Assembly (NCBI GenBank): GCA_963817395.1
Contig: CAWFOC010000012.1
Span: 310,001 to 374,000 of the forward strand
Length of the DNA: 64,000 nt
Direction: 5' to 3'
From: CAWGYQ01 sp963817395
GTDB taxonomy: Bacteria > Acidobacteriota > Vicinamibacteria > Vicinamibacterales > CAVPJW01
In this document: positions 20,521 to 28,388 of the stretch, piece by piece
How positions within the stretch are numbered: position 1 is the stretch's first letter
Layout: every line of letters begins with the position of its first letter
Notes under the pieces: model-generated
Database searches by the model: none
What the model was told of the DNA's origin: nothing
What the model saw: only the letters and a program-made list of their open reading frames with translations
Made by a program: the position numbers and the translations under genes

Positions 20521-20736
20521 ATGAGGATGCACGAGCCGCCCCATCCCGGCCAAGTAATCCGAGAACTATGCTTAGAGCCTTTCGGTCTCACTGTCACCAA
20601 GGCAGCGTGTGCTCTTGGGGTCAGTCGCAAGACGCTCTCCAGCATCGTGAACAGCCGGGCGCGGATCGACCCGGAGATGGCTGTGCGCCTTTCGCTCGCC
20701 TTCAACACGACGGCCGAAAGTTGGATGAACCAGTAG
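20521..20736 (+). CDS. higA: HigA-family antitoxin, truncated by an early stop
   Basis: 71 residues. XRE-type HTH of the HigA addiction-module family: PPHPGQVIRELCLEPFGLTV, AACALGVSRKTLSSIVNSRARI and LSLAFNTTAESWMNQ. Family members continue after the last motif with a tail resembling QVQYDLW. Here a TAG follows NQ at once, and the next codons still read VQY, so a nonsense change (CAG to TAG) appears to have cut the tail. No HigB toxin is recognisable on either side. It is either a solitary DNA-binding protein or a remnant. Confidence 0.75.
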   Translation: MRMHEPPHPGQVIRELCLEPFGLTVTKAACALGVSRKTLSSIVNSRARIDPEMAVRLSLAFNTTAESWMNQ

Positions 20737-21626
20737 GTGCAGTACACCTTCTGTCATGTCGAACGAAGCCGCAGGAAGCTCCGCGTGGCAAGGCTGTCCG
20801 CCGCGTGATTGGCCACATCGCGACTTGTCTTGCTCCGAAGCTTGTCGGCATTCGGATATCCCGCCGTTCTTCCGATTCGAACATCTGCAGGTGAAGGTGG
20901 GCCGGTGAATCGTTGTGGGCGGCGCGCCTTGTGCGCCGTCCAAGGCGCGGTGGAAAACGTGCCTTGTCGTTTTCCACGGCGCCGGCACGATTCACCGGCA
21001 AGCTGGAAGCAGCGCTTTTCGGAGTCCTGCCGGACTGGCGTCACCGGGAGCGAGGTGCTGATGCCGCATCTGGTTCCGACGCCGAAACTCTCGACGTATC
21101 AATGGCTTCTCTTTAGAACCCAAAGGTTTCTATCCGGAAGCCTGCCGATCGCTGCGCGACTGGCAAACGCCTGCACGAAAGCGGTCTGCCTAATTGCAAG
21201 CCAAAGTTGCTCTGCAGCACCCTGCGGGGGGCGAGCGTGTCATACCTACAGCTGCTGCGAAGCAGCGCCAACCACCGATCGCAGCATCCGAGCATCAGCG
21301 CGCCCACTTCGGCGGGCCCCCGAGCGGCCGGTCGCGCGACGCGGTAACCGCGCCGATCTCATGCGCGTTCGGACTAGGCGCGCGGCGCCGGCTCTTCGGC
21401 TCGGGCTTGACGCAGGGCGACCGCGACCCGATATCCTCCGACACTCGGCAGGCATCTTTGCGTTTCCGTCATCTGTCGCCTGCTTCCGATTCGAGAAACT
21501 CGCAGGTCGTCACTCCACTGGCCGTTTCACCTGATCACGAATCACACGAACGAGGCGACCGAGATCTTTGTCGCGTTGTTGTTGGATTCGTCTCGTTAGT
21601 GGGGCCGCGGCCCGTTCGACGCACTC
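20737..21626. other. Non-coding 0.9 kb of the island
   Basis: No convincing gene on either strand. The longest open frame has no recognisable domain and atypical composition. The stretch contains the cloverleaf palindrome at 20901-20999, entered separately. The rest holds nothing I can identify. Confidence 0.5.
20901..20999. repeat. 99-nt cloverleaf-type palindrome
   Basis: A perfect 13-bp outer stem (GCCGGTGAATCGT at 20901-20913 with its complement at 20987-20999) encloses two directly abutting hairpins. Hairpin A has 9 bp (20923-20931 with 20941-20949) and a 9-nt loop. Hairpin B has 10 bp (20950-20959 with 20968-20977) and an 8-nt loop TGCCTTGT. Two 9-nt linkers, one on each side, complete a T or cloverleaf fold with 32 bp of perfect pairing. 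No coding frame explains it. It could be a folded recombination site, a REPIN-like repeat or a structured RNA. Confidence 0.75.
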
Positions 21627-24314
21627 TCACTCGGGCCTGGAACCGGTCACGTCCATCACCCAGATGTCCCCGAGACTCTCCTCCCAACTGAAGAACAGAC
21701 GCTGTCCGTCGGTCGCCAGCGCGTTGCCCATCAGATGGCCGAGGCGGCCGGTCAATGCCGTGACGGGCCGCTCTTGGCGATCGGCCAGCGAGACCGCCCA
21801 GAGGTTCCCCGCACGCTCCTGCCCACCGATGAAGAAGAGCTGCCGCCCGTCTCGCGACCAGACAGGATCGCCGCGGCGGCGGCGGGTCCGGTGGTCACCG
21901 GCTCGGCACTCGAACCGTCGACGCGGGCCCGCCAGAGCCGCGGACCCTCTCCTGCTCGCCTGACCGAGAGGGCGAGCCACCGTCCGTCCGGAGACCAGAC
22001 GGGTCTCGCGGCGTCCAACGATGAAGGCAGGTGGTCGATCTGTCTCTCCTCGCCTCCGATGGCCGGGACGCTCCAGATGCTGACCCCCGGTGGACGACGC
22101 CCGGAACCAAAAACAATCTCGCGGCCGTCGGCGGACCATCGCGGGAACATATCCGCGGCCGGATCGTGCGTCAGCTGCCGCGCCGGCCCGCCGTCGAGCG
22201 GGAGGACCCACACGTCGCGATTCCCGGTCCGATACGCATAGAACGTCAGCTGCGTTCCATCGGGCGACCATCTGGGAGCCCAGTCCGGCGTCGGGTCCGT
22301 CGTGATCGGCCGCATCTCCCCGCCATCGGCCGGCATCACCCACAGATCGAGGTTGCCGCTGCGATCCGAGCTGACCGCCAAGGTTCGTCCGTCCGGTGAC
22401 AGATCCAGAGTACTCGATCCGAGCGTGATCGAATGTCACCTGGCGCGCATCGGCCCAGGTGGCCGGTCGATCGGACAGCACCGGCACACTCCAGACATTG
22501 GCGACGTCTCGCCCTTTCGAATACGCCAGTTTCGCGCCGTCGCGGAGAAGGCCGCCTGCCGGACCTCCAACCCGGTCGTGACGCGGATCGGCGGCCCGAC
22601 GAGTGCGCCGTCGCGCGCGAGGGACTGACGCCAGATATCCATCGCGCCTTCGCGATTCGTCACGTAGTAGAGCCATCGTCCATCGGCGGACCAGAACGGT
22701 CCGCGGACCTGCGTTCGTCCATCGGTCACCGCGACGGCCTTCTCGTCGCCGGCGCGGACGACCATCAATTGCGACACGTCGGCAGTGAGGCCCCCGTCGC
22801 TGATGACGTAGGCAAAGAAGCGGCCGTCCGCCGACCAGGCCAGATCGAAGCGGACGCCGTGGCCGGGGAGGGCCATCGTGTTGGCCTCGCCGCTTCCCAG
22901 CGACACGATGTTGACACGCGACGTCATCAGGAGCGTCGAACGATGCGCGGTGACGCAGGCGAGCTTCGTGCCGTCGGCCGACCACTGAGGCCGGCTTGCG
23001 TTGCTGGAGAACTGGCTGCTCGTCGCAATCTTTCGGGGCGCCCCGGCGAGCGCCGGCATCACAAGGCACCCGCCGCCGTCGCGGCCCGACCAGAAGGCGA
23101 TCTGCCGCCCATCGGGCGACCAGACGGGGAAACGGTCGTCGCCGTGATGATCGGCGGTGCGATTGATCGCCGCCCCGCCACCCACCTGCATGACCCAGAT
23201 GTCCCAATTACCGCCAACACTCGCGGGCCCGCTGCCGCCGGCTTCGTACGCCAGCGTGCGACCATCCGGAGACCACGCGGGATGGTCCTCGACACCGATG
23301 GCCGAGGTGACCTGCACGAGATTGGCGAACGTGGGCACGCGATCGGGATTGCGGCCGCGCACGAGATAGGCGGCGCCCGCGCCGAGCGTCACGAGCGACA
23401 CGAGGAGCGCGGCAGCACGCCGCCACGTCCACCGGCGCGGCGGCGCGGCCGGTGCGGGGGTCGCCACCATCGCCGCGCGATCCGACGCATGCCGCAGCTG
23501 CGTGAGTTCAGAGACCAGATCGGCCGCGGACTGGTAGCGATCGGGGGGCGACTTGGCGAGCGCCCGCATCACGATCCGATCGAGATCGATCGGCACACCG
23601 GTGCGCAGACTGGTCAGCGGCGCCGGGTGGACGTGCGCCACCGCGTGCAGCGTGGAGGCGGGCTGACCCCCGTCGAACGGTCGCCGTCCACTCACCATTT
23701 CGTAGAGCACGACGCCGAGGGCCCAAATGTCCGTTCGCTCATCGACGGCGTCGCCGAGGGCCTGCTCCGGCGACATGTACGCCACCGTGCCGACGGTGAC
23801 GCCGGGCTGCGTGAGGCGGGTCCGCGTGACGCCGAGCTCGCCGATCAGCGTGGCGCAGCCCAAAATCGACCACTTTCACCTCGCCCCGGCGGGTCACCAT
23901 CACGTTCGCCGGCTTGATGTCCCGGTGGACGATGCCGGACTCGTGCGCGGCGGCGAGCGCAGCCCCGATCCCCATCGCGATGTCGAGCGCGTCATCCAGT
24001 TTCAGCGGGCCCCGCTCGAGTCGCTCCTTCAGCGTCTCGCCCTCGTAGCAGGTCATCACGATGAACGACTGACCGTCGGGGGTTTCGGCGATCTCGTGAA
24101 TCGTGCAGATGTTCGAGTGATCCAGCGCGGACGCGGCCTGCGCTTCCTGAATGAAGCGCTGCTTCGCGCTGTCGTTGCGCGTCAGCTCCGGCGCGAGGAA
24201 CTTGAGCGCGACGAACCGGTTGAGGTTCAGGTCGCGGCCGCGATACACGACGCCCATGCCGCCCGCGCCGAGCGGCTCGAGGACTTCGTAGTGGCTGATG
24301 GTCTGACCAGTCAT
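21627..24314 (-). pseudogene. Serine/threonine kinase with TolB-like propeller sensor, four frame breaks
   Basis: About 895 residues when rejoined, from ATG 24314. The Hanks-type kinase domain has LGAGGMGVVYRG (P-loop), VALKFL (Lys), HRDIKPANVM, DFGL and the MSPEQALGDAVDERTDIWALG region, so catalytic residues are intact. One membrane helix follows a Pro-rich linker. The outside part holds about ten PD40/TolB-like blades of the form PxWSPDGRxLAF. Frame breaks fall near 23868, 22545, 22425 and 21873. The kinase-TolB architecture is typical of Acidobacteria. It is the only large cargo gene of the island. Ligand and targets are unknown. Confidence 0.85.
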
Positions 24315-24828
24315 GAGCCGTCGGTGTTGCCCGCTCATGCAACCTGACAGAGTATATAAGGCCCTCCTTCCGTGGCTGGCCCCCACTTTCAAGTCCCTGG
24401 AGTTTCAAGGCGGTTGTGAAGGGGGAAGGCCGACCTTCAGCCGCACGAAAAGCCGACAACTCAGGGTTTCGCAGCCTGACGGCCGACGGAGTGCGTTCGT
24501 CCCACGAGCGGGAATTTCTCGTTCGGGCGTATCTCGCGGTAATAAAGACCCGGATCGCGCGCTGGCGGCTTTCGGATCGGAATCGAGAAGAGACTTGTTT
24601 TTCTCGCCGAGAAGAATGGTGCGGAGGTTCGTGGCACCTCGGCGATGAGGCTCAATCCGCGCTGGCGCAGATCCGCAAGTGGTCTTCTTCGAAACGCCGC
24701 CGTTCACGCGTGCGACCGTCGATCTTCGGGCTGCAGCATGGGCAATGGAAATGGGGCAAGAGCTTCTCCGCGGACTGTCGATCAATGATCGGAGAACTGA
24801 GCCGACCTGGCGAACGAGCAGGTGTAGC
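24315..24828. other. Island intergenic stretch, no gene seen
   Basis: 514 nt between the kinase start and the RelE-like toxin. Open frames on both strands lack any recognisable domain; one merely continues the disrupted relE frame past its likely stop. A possible -10 like TATACT lies upstream of the kinase on the minus strand but has no -35 at a usable distance. Confidence 0.45.
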
Positions 24829-25088
24829 TGAGCGGTAGATCTTTCGACGACGGCCAATCTTGACAACGACGACCGCAGCCTGGTCGTCGTCGACCGAGTA
24901 CAGGACGCGGTAGTCGCCCTGGCGAAGTCGGTACTTCTCCTGGCCGGACAACTTTTCAGAGCCCGATGGGCGTGGCTCCGGGACTCAATTGCTGAATCTT
25001 GGCCGCGACGCGTTTTCAATACTTCGTCGGCAGGGCCTCTGAGCTCTTTCACCGCCGACGGCTTGATCAGCAGCCTATAGCTTGCCAC
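24829..25088 (-). pseudogene. relE: RelE/ParE-family toxin, three frame breaks
   Basis: ATG at 25088 begins MASYRLLIKPSAVKEL, the standard RelE N-terminus. After two single-base insertions (an extra A in the AAAA run near 25025 and an extra C near 24970) the sequence reads RVAAKIQQLS, SEKLSGQEKYRLRQGDYRVLYSVDDD and VVVVKIGRRRKIYR. A third extra C near 24830 removes the natural TAG. Intact members are mRNA interferases that cut ribosome-bound mRNA and are neutralised by a neighbouring antitoxin. The start overlaps the antitoxin 3' end by 14 nt, the usual TA order. Confidence 0.82.
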
Positions 25089-25307
25089 GCCGCTTCAAGT
25101 CTTTCGAGCACGTCCTCGAAGGCAAGGTCGGGTTCCGCGGCCTTGCGTCGAATTCCGCGAGGTCGTCTGCGTCTTCGGCCAGGCTGCGCCGAACGGCGGC
25201 GTTCACCGAGGTCGGACAGGTGACGCTCGGTTTGAGCGGCTTTCGACCCGCAGAGCCCTGTCGAGACTCGGGTTGAAGTAGACCGTCGCGCGTTCGGCAT
25301 CGCTCAT
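25075..25307 (-). pseudogene. Ribbon-helix-helix antitoxin partner of RelE, heavily frame-disrupted
   Basis: ATG at 25307 begins MSDAERATVYFNPSLDRALR, an RHH-type DNA-binding start. Rejoined pieces read KAAQTERHLSDL, VNAAVRRSLAEDADDLAEF, EPDLAFEDVL and KDLKRRGKL with the stop at 25075. Four single-base breaks are needed in about 78 codons. The final FEDVLKDLKRRGKL is a common end of RelB/CopG-like antitoxins that overlap a RelE gene. The pair is almost certainly inactive as sequenced. Confidence 0.75.
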
Positions 25308-25578
25308 GGCTGGTTATCGGCGCGACGCGAGACGTCATGACGTCGAGACGTTATAGCGTCACAAGCGCTATAACTGATGACGGCCGGGCGAGGCCGGTGG
25401 CGATTTCTGGCACGGCAACGCAGCGCGTCCAACGTGTTTGTCAGGAGACACGAACGCGTGTGCAACTTCGTGTAAACTTATCCGGAAAACGCGGCCGCGT
25501 TGCACAACGGACAGCCCCGAAGCATGAAAGCCGACTTCGACTTTCCGGGGTCGGCTGCGATCTGGCCTCCACCCCGGG

Positions 25579-25639
25579 CAGCTTGAGGGGCTGGCGCTCG
25601 CAAGAGCGTGGGGGTTCGAAGTCCCCCCTTCCGCACCAA
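25579..25639 (+). repeat. attR: second copy of the tRNA-Leu 3' part
   Basis: 61 nt matching 18481-18540 with a single extra G in the T-arm (GAAGTCCC versus GAATCCC). It lacks the 5' half of a tRNA, so it is not a functional gene. It marks the right end of the integrated island. Confidence 0.9.
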
Positions 25640-26269
25640 GACCATCCCCGTCGGAGCCTCTGCAATTTGCCCTTGAAACCGGTCGGCCTGTGGTAGAGTC
25701 ACGCGCTTTCGAACGGTAGAGCTGGTATAGTGCCAGTTTGTGGCCTGAATCCGCGCACGTCGCCAAGCAAGGCGCCAGTCCCCCAGCCGACGTCGCTGCT
25801 GCTCGTCGGCACGGGTGTCGCTGTTCTGCACGGCGCGTCCGTCGGCGCCAGTAACCGTGGCGAAGCTGGACGCGGCGATGCAACAGCCGTATCTGGAGCG
25901 GCGAGAAGCGGTGACAACGCCTCAGTTGAGGCGGGCTCTACGGTTAGGCCGCGCGGCGCTGGAACTGCCGATCTTTCTCCTGATCGGTCTGTTCGCCGGC
26001 GCGTGCGAGTGGTGGTACAAGTTGTACTGGAGTGGCGATGGCCAAAATGACTCGCCGCGACCCGCGCATTTCATCCCTGAGTCGACAATCCGCCCGTCGG
26101 ATTCACTCTTGAGCACGCGGCGCTGAATGTTCTTGGGCGTGTCGGCCTTTTGCGCCTCTCCCAGCAAAGAGCCAACTGCTCCAGTCCTCATGAGCCATAG
26201 CGATTTCTGATCACGCCGATCGGGAGCGAACTCTCAAACATTTTCGCGAGAAAGCAGAGCAGGGATCTC
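25640..26269. other. Right-flank stretch with only weak coding signals
   Basis: 630 nt. One plus-strand frame from about 25730 contains VPQPTSLLLVGTGVAVL, which resembles a PEP-CTERM sorting tail but lacks the VPEP core and a clean basic end. Another plus frame (25815-26126) has one hydrophobic segment, LELPIFLLIGLFAGACEWWY, and no recognised domain. These could be pieces of one small frame-disrupted exported protein. I do not assign a gene. Confidence 0.35.
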
Positions 26270-26644
26270 ATGTCCAGAGAAACGCCTGAGAAAGTCCTCG
26301 AATCGATAGTCGACGGAATCAACACCGGGAATCTCGACGGCCTCATGTCACTGTATGAACCTGAAGCCGCCTTTGCGCCTCAGCCCGGGAATCTCGCGCA
26401 CGGCTTCGCGGGTGTTCGAGAATCGCTGGCTACATTCATTGCAATGAAGGGTACGCTCGATCTCAAGGTCACGCGCGTCCTCGAGGCCGGTGGCCTGGCT
26501 CTCGTTGCTGGCGTCTGGTCATTCACGGGAACGGGCCCAGACGGCAAGCCCGTGACGCTGACAGGACACAACGGGGATGTTCTGCGTCGTCAGGCAGATG
26601 GCTCCTGGCGTTTTGTGATCGACAATCCCTGGGGAACTGCCTGA
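26270..26644 (+). CDS. SnoaL/NTF2-like (DUF4440-type) protein
   Basis: 124 residues from ATG 26270, with a purine-rich AGGGA seven nt upstream. It has the cone-shaped NTF2 pattern: an N-terminal helix ESIVDGINTGNLDGLMSLYEPEAAF, GFAGVRESLATFIA, then beta strands VTRVLEAGGLALVAGVWSFTG and a final DGSWRFVIDNPW. Proteins of this kind are small ketosteroid-isomerase-like enzymes or ligand binders; the substrate cannot be inferred. It stands alone and is convergent with the phosphodiesterase gene at 26663. Confidence 0.8.
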   Translation: MSRETPEKVLESIVDGINTGNLDGLMSLYEPEAAFAPQPGNLAHGFAGVRESLATFIAMKGTLDLKVTRVLEAGGLALVAGVWSFTGTGPDGKPVTLTGHNGDVLRRQADGSWRFVIDNPWGTA

Positions 26645-26662
26645 TGACTGTTCGGCCCTCGC

Positions 26663-28183
26663 TCACACGATCGGCCGCCCATCGAGCTCGTCGGGAATCG
26701 CCACGCCTGCGCCCTGAAGTATGGTCGGGACAATGTCGTAGACCGAGCACCCCTCGAGCGTCACGCCCGCCGGAAAGCCGGGTCCTCGAGCCACCAGGAA
26801 CCCGTGAGGCATGTGGGAGCCGGTCCGGGAATCGAGCTTGCGCAGCCGCAGCACGCCGAATCTGGGCGATTGGACAGCGTGCCACTCGAAGCCCGCGTTC
26901 CACCTGACGCACAGATCGGGCAGCTGTTCTGCAAACGGGCCGCTGAACTCACGCTGTGGCCGGATCACGTCGGCGACGACCGATCGGCCGCTTTCCGGAT
27001 CGGTGAGCGAGGTGAGCGCTTCTTCGATGGCGTTCAAGAGCGCCTCGTGCTCGGCTCCGGGAGCCACGAGCCCATCGCGATCGCGGCCCTGCACGCTCAC
27101 GCGGATCGCGCCGACGATGTCGTTGTGCGGAACCGCGAACGCGCGGCGGCCCGCGAAGCGTCGTCCGCCTGAGTACCAGAGAAACAACAGATAGTCCTGC
27201 CAGCTTTTCGGCAGCCGCTCCTTGACGGCGTACTGCCAGCGGGAAGGGACGGCCATCCGGAGTGTGCGCCATGGATTGAACGGCGCGTCGTGGGTGTGAA
27301 GACCAGGGACCGCAGAGACCGCTGAGGCCCGGCCGCTCAAACCGAGCAGGTCGAGGATCTGATTGAGGTTCCAGGAGGCGTGGCGCAGCGGGCCCATGCC
27401 ATGCGCGGCGACCAGCATCACTCGAGTGTCGTGCCCGGCAAGTTCGGCGAGTGCGCCGACCTCGCGGTCGACTGCCCGGTAGACCTCTTCAACGGTCTCG
27501 CCGGGATCGTCCGCCGAATCCATGGCCCCCCAGAAATGATGCCCGACGCAATGCGAAGCTGCAAAGACGCCGAAGAAGACGTCCCACGGCTCTGTCGTCA
27601 TCAACCCACGAAACAGCCGGCCGTGCGCGCCGATGCCCTCGAGCATCCGTGCCCTGAGCTCGCCTCTGGACCGAGGGCTCGCATCGAACTTCTCGCAGTC
27701 CTCCAGAGGATGCGTCCCGAAGCGGGCGCGAAGCTCTTTCTCGAGTGGGGGCGGGCTGGCTCGCGTGTGGTGAACGTTGTCGTGCGTCCCCCAGTTGGAG
27801 ACACTGAATCCCTGAGACATCACACCCGGAAGCAGGTGCGGCACGTCAACGACACCTGCACGCACGCCGGCGGCATCGAGCCGCGTCCAGAAGGGTGTCG
27901 CGCGAATCTCCGCGTCCCGGGCGTAGCGGAGTCCAGCCGTTTCCGGGTCGTATTGCACGTAGAAGTACTTTCCGAGCTTCGCCGGGTTCATGCCGGTGGA
28001 CAAGGCCGGCCACGCCGTGTCGGGCAGCGCTCGTGCGGGAGATGCGAGGCGCCCGTGAACGCCGTTCTCCGCGATTCGCCGAAACGATGGCAATCTGCCG
28101 GCCGCCATCCACCTCGAGACGAGCGACCATTCCATCGCGTCGAGACCAATGAGCAGCTGGCGAATCGGGATTCCTGGCGCCAT
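26663..28183 (-). CDS. Type I phosphodiesterase/nucleotide pyrophosphatase-family protein
   Basis: 506 residues from ATG 28183. Alkaline phosphatase superfamily: LLIGLDAMEWSLV provides the first metal Asp, WPALSTGMNPAKLGKYF contains the Thr nucleophile, ASHCVGHHFW supplies metal ligands, and MLVAAHGMG is the late His motif. The C-terminal part ends in SVYDIVPTILQGAGVAIPDELDGRP, a typical family end. There is no signal peptide, so it is probably cytosolic. Its neighbour at 28389 is a divergent paralogue across a 205-nt gap. Confidence 0.85.
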   Translation of the reverse strand: MAPGIPIRQLLIGLDAMEWSLVSRWMAAGRLPSFRRIAENGVHGRLASPARALPDTAWPALSTGMNPAKLGKYFYVQYDPETAGLRYARDAEIRATPFWTRLDAAGVRAGVVDVPHLLPGVMSQGFSVSNWGTHDNVHHTRASPPPLEKELRARFGTHPLEDCEKFDASPRSRGELRARMLEGIGAHGRLFRGLMTTEPWDVFFGVFAASHCVGHHFWGAMDSADDPGETVEEVYRAVDREVGALAELAGHDTRVMLVAAHGMGPLRHASWNLNQILDLLGLSGRASAVSAVPGLHTHDAPFNPWRTLRMAVPSRWQYAVKERLPKSWQDYLLFLWYSGGRRFAGRRAFAVPHNDIVGAIRVSVQGRDRDGLVAPGAEHEALLNAIEEALTSLTDPESGRSVVADVIRPQREFSGPFAEQLPDLCVRWNAGFEWHAVQSPRFGVLRLRKLDSRTGSHMPHGFLVARGPGFPAGVTLEGCSVYDIVPTILQGAGVAIPDELDGRPIV

Positions 28184-28388
28184 GAACACCTCTGTTGACA
28201 ACGGGCCGCTACTCCGGCCTATCGTCTGCACTGCCCGGTACCCGGAGTCCCCAGCCTGGGGTTCGCAGATACCCGGTCATGATGGTGCTCGTTTCCACGC
28301 GACTGATCCCGCCCGTCCTCCACCCGACCGTTTCACGTGGTACGGTGGACCGGCGAACCTGAGTCGCTCGTCCGCTAAGTAGAAGACC

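Larger units (their letters stand above)
18481..25639. mobile_element. Integrated genomic island at tRNA-Leu, about 7.2 kb
   Basis: Bounded by a direct repeat of the 3' part of tRNA-Leu (18481-18540 and 25579-25639). It contains, from left to right, a tyrosine integrase reading toward attL, an excisionase-like HTH gene, a truncated higA, a 99-nt palindromic structure, a kinase-TolB fusion gene and an RHH/RelE toxin-antitoxin pair. No conjugation or replication gene is visible, so it is an integrative, not self-transmissible, element. Almost every gene is frame-disrupted and about 1.7 kb is non-coding, which suggests decay, though sequencing indels also occur in this window. Confidence 0.88.

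Noticed and set aside
20521..20999. HigA gene followed by a palindrome as an integron cassette with attC site
   Set aside because: The palindrome lacks the GTTRRRY and RYYYAAC core sites expected at attC ends, and no integron integrase (intI) is present.
20809..21534. A 241-codon plus-strand open frame in the island
   Set aside because: It crosses the cloverleaf palindrome, has no domain and has composition typical of chance frames in this GC range.
25730..25830. PEP-CTERM sorting signal (VPQPTSLLLVGTGVAVL)
   Set aside because: The VPEP core is VPQP, the basic tail is missing and no protein body is found upstream; kept only as a note in the flank entry.
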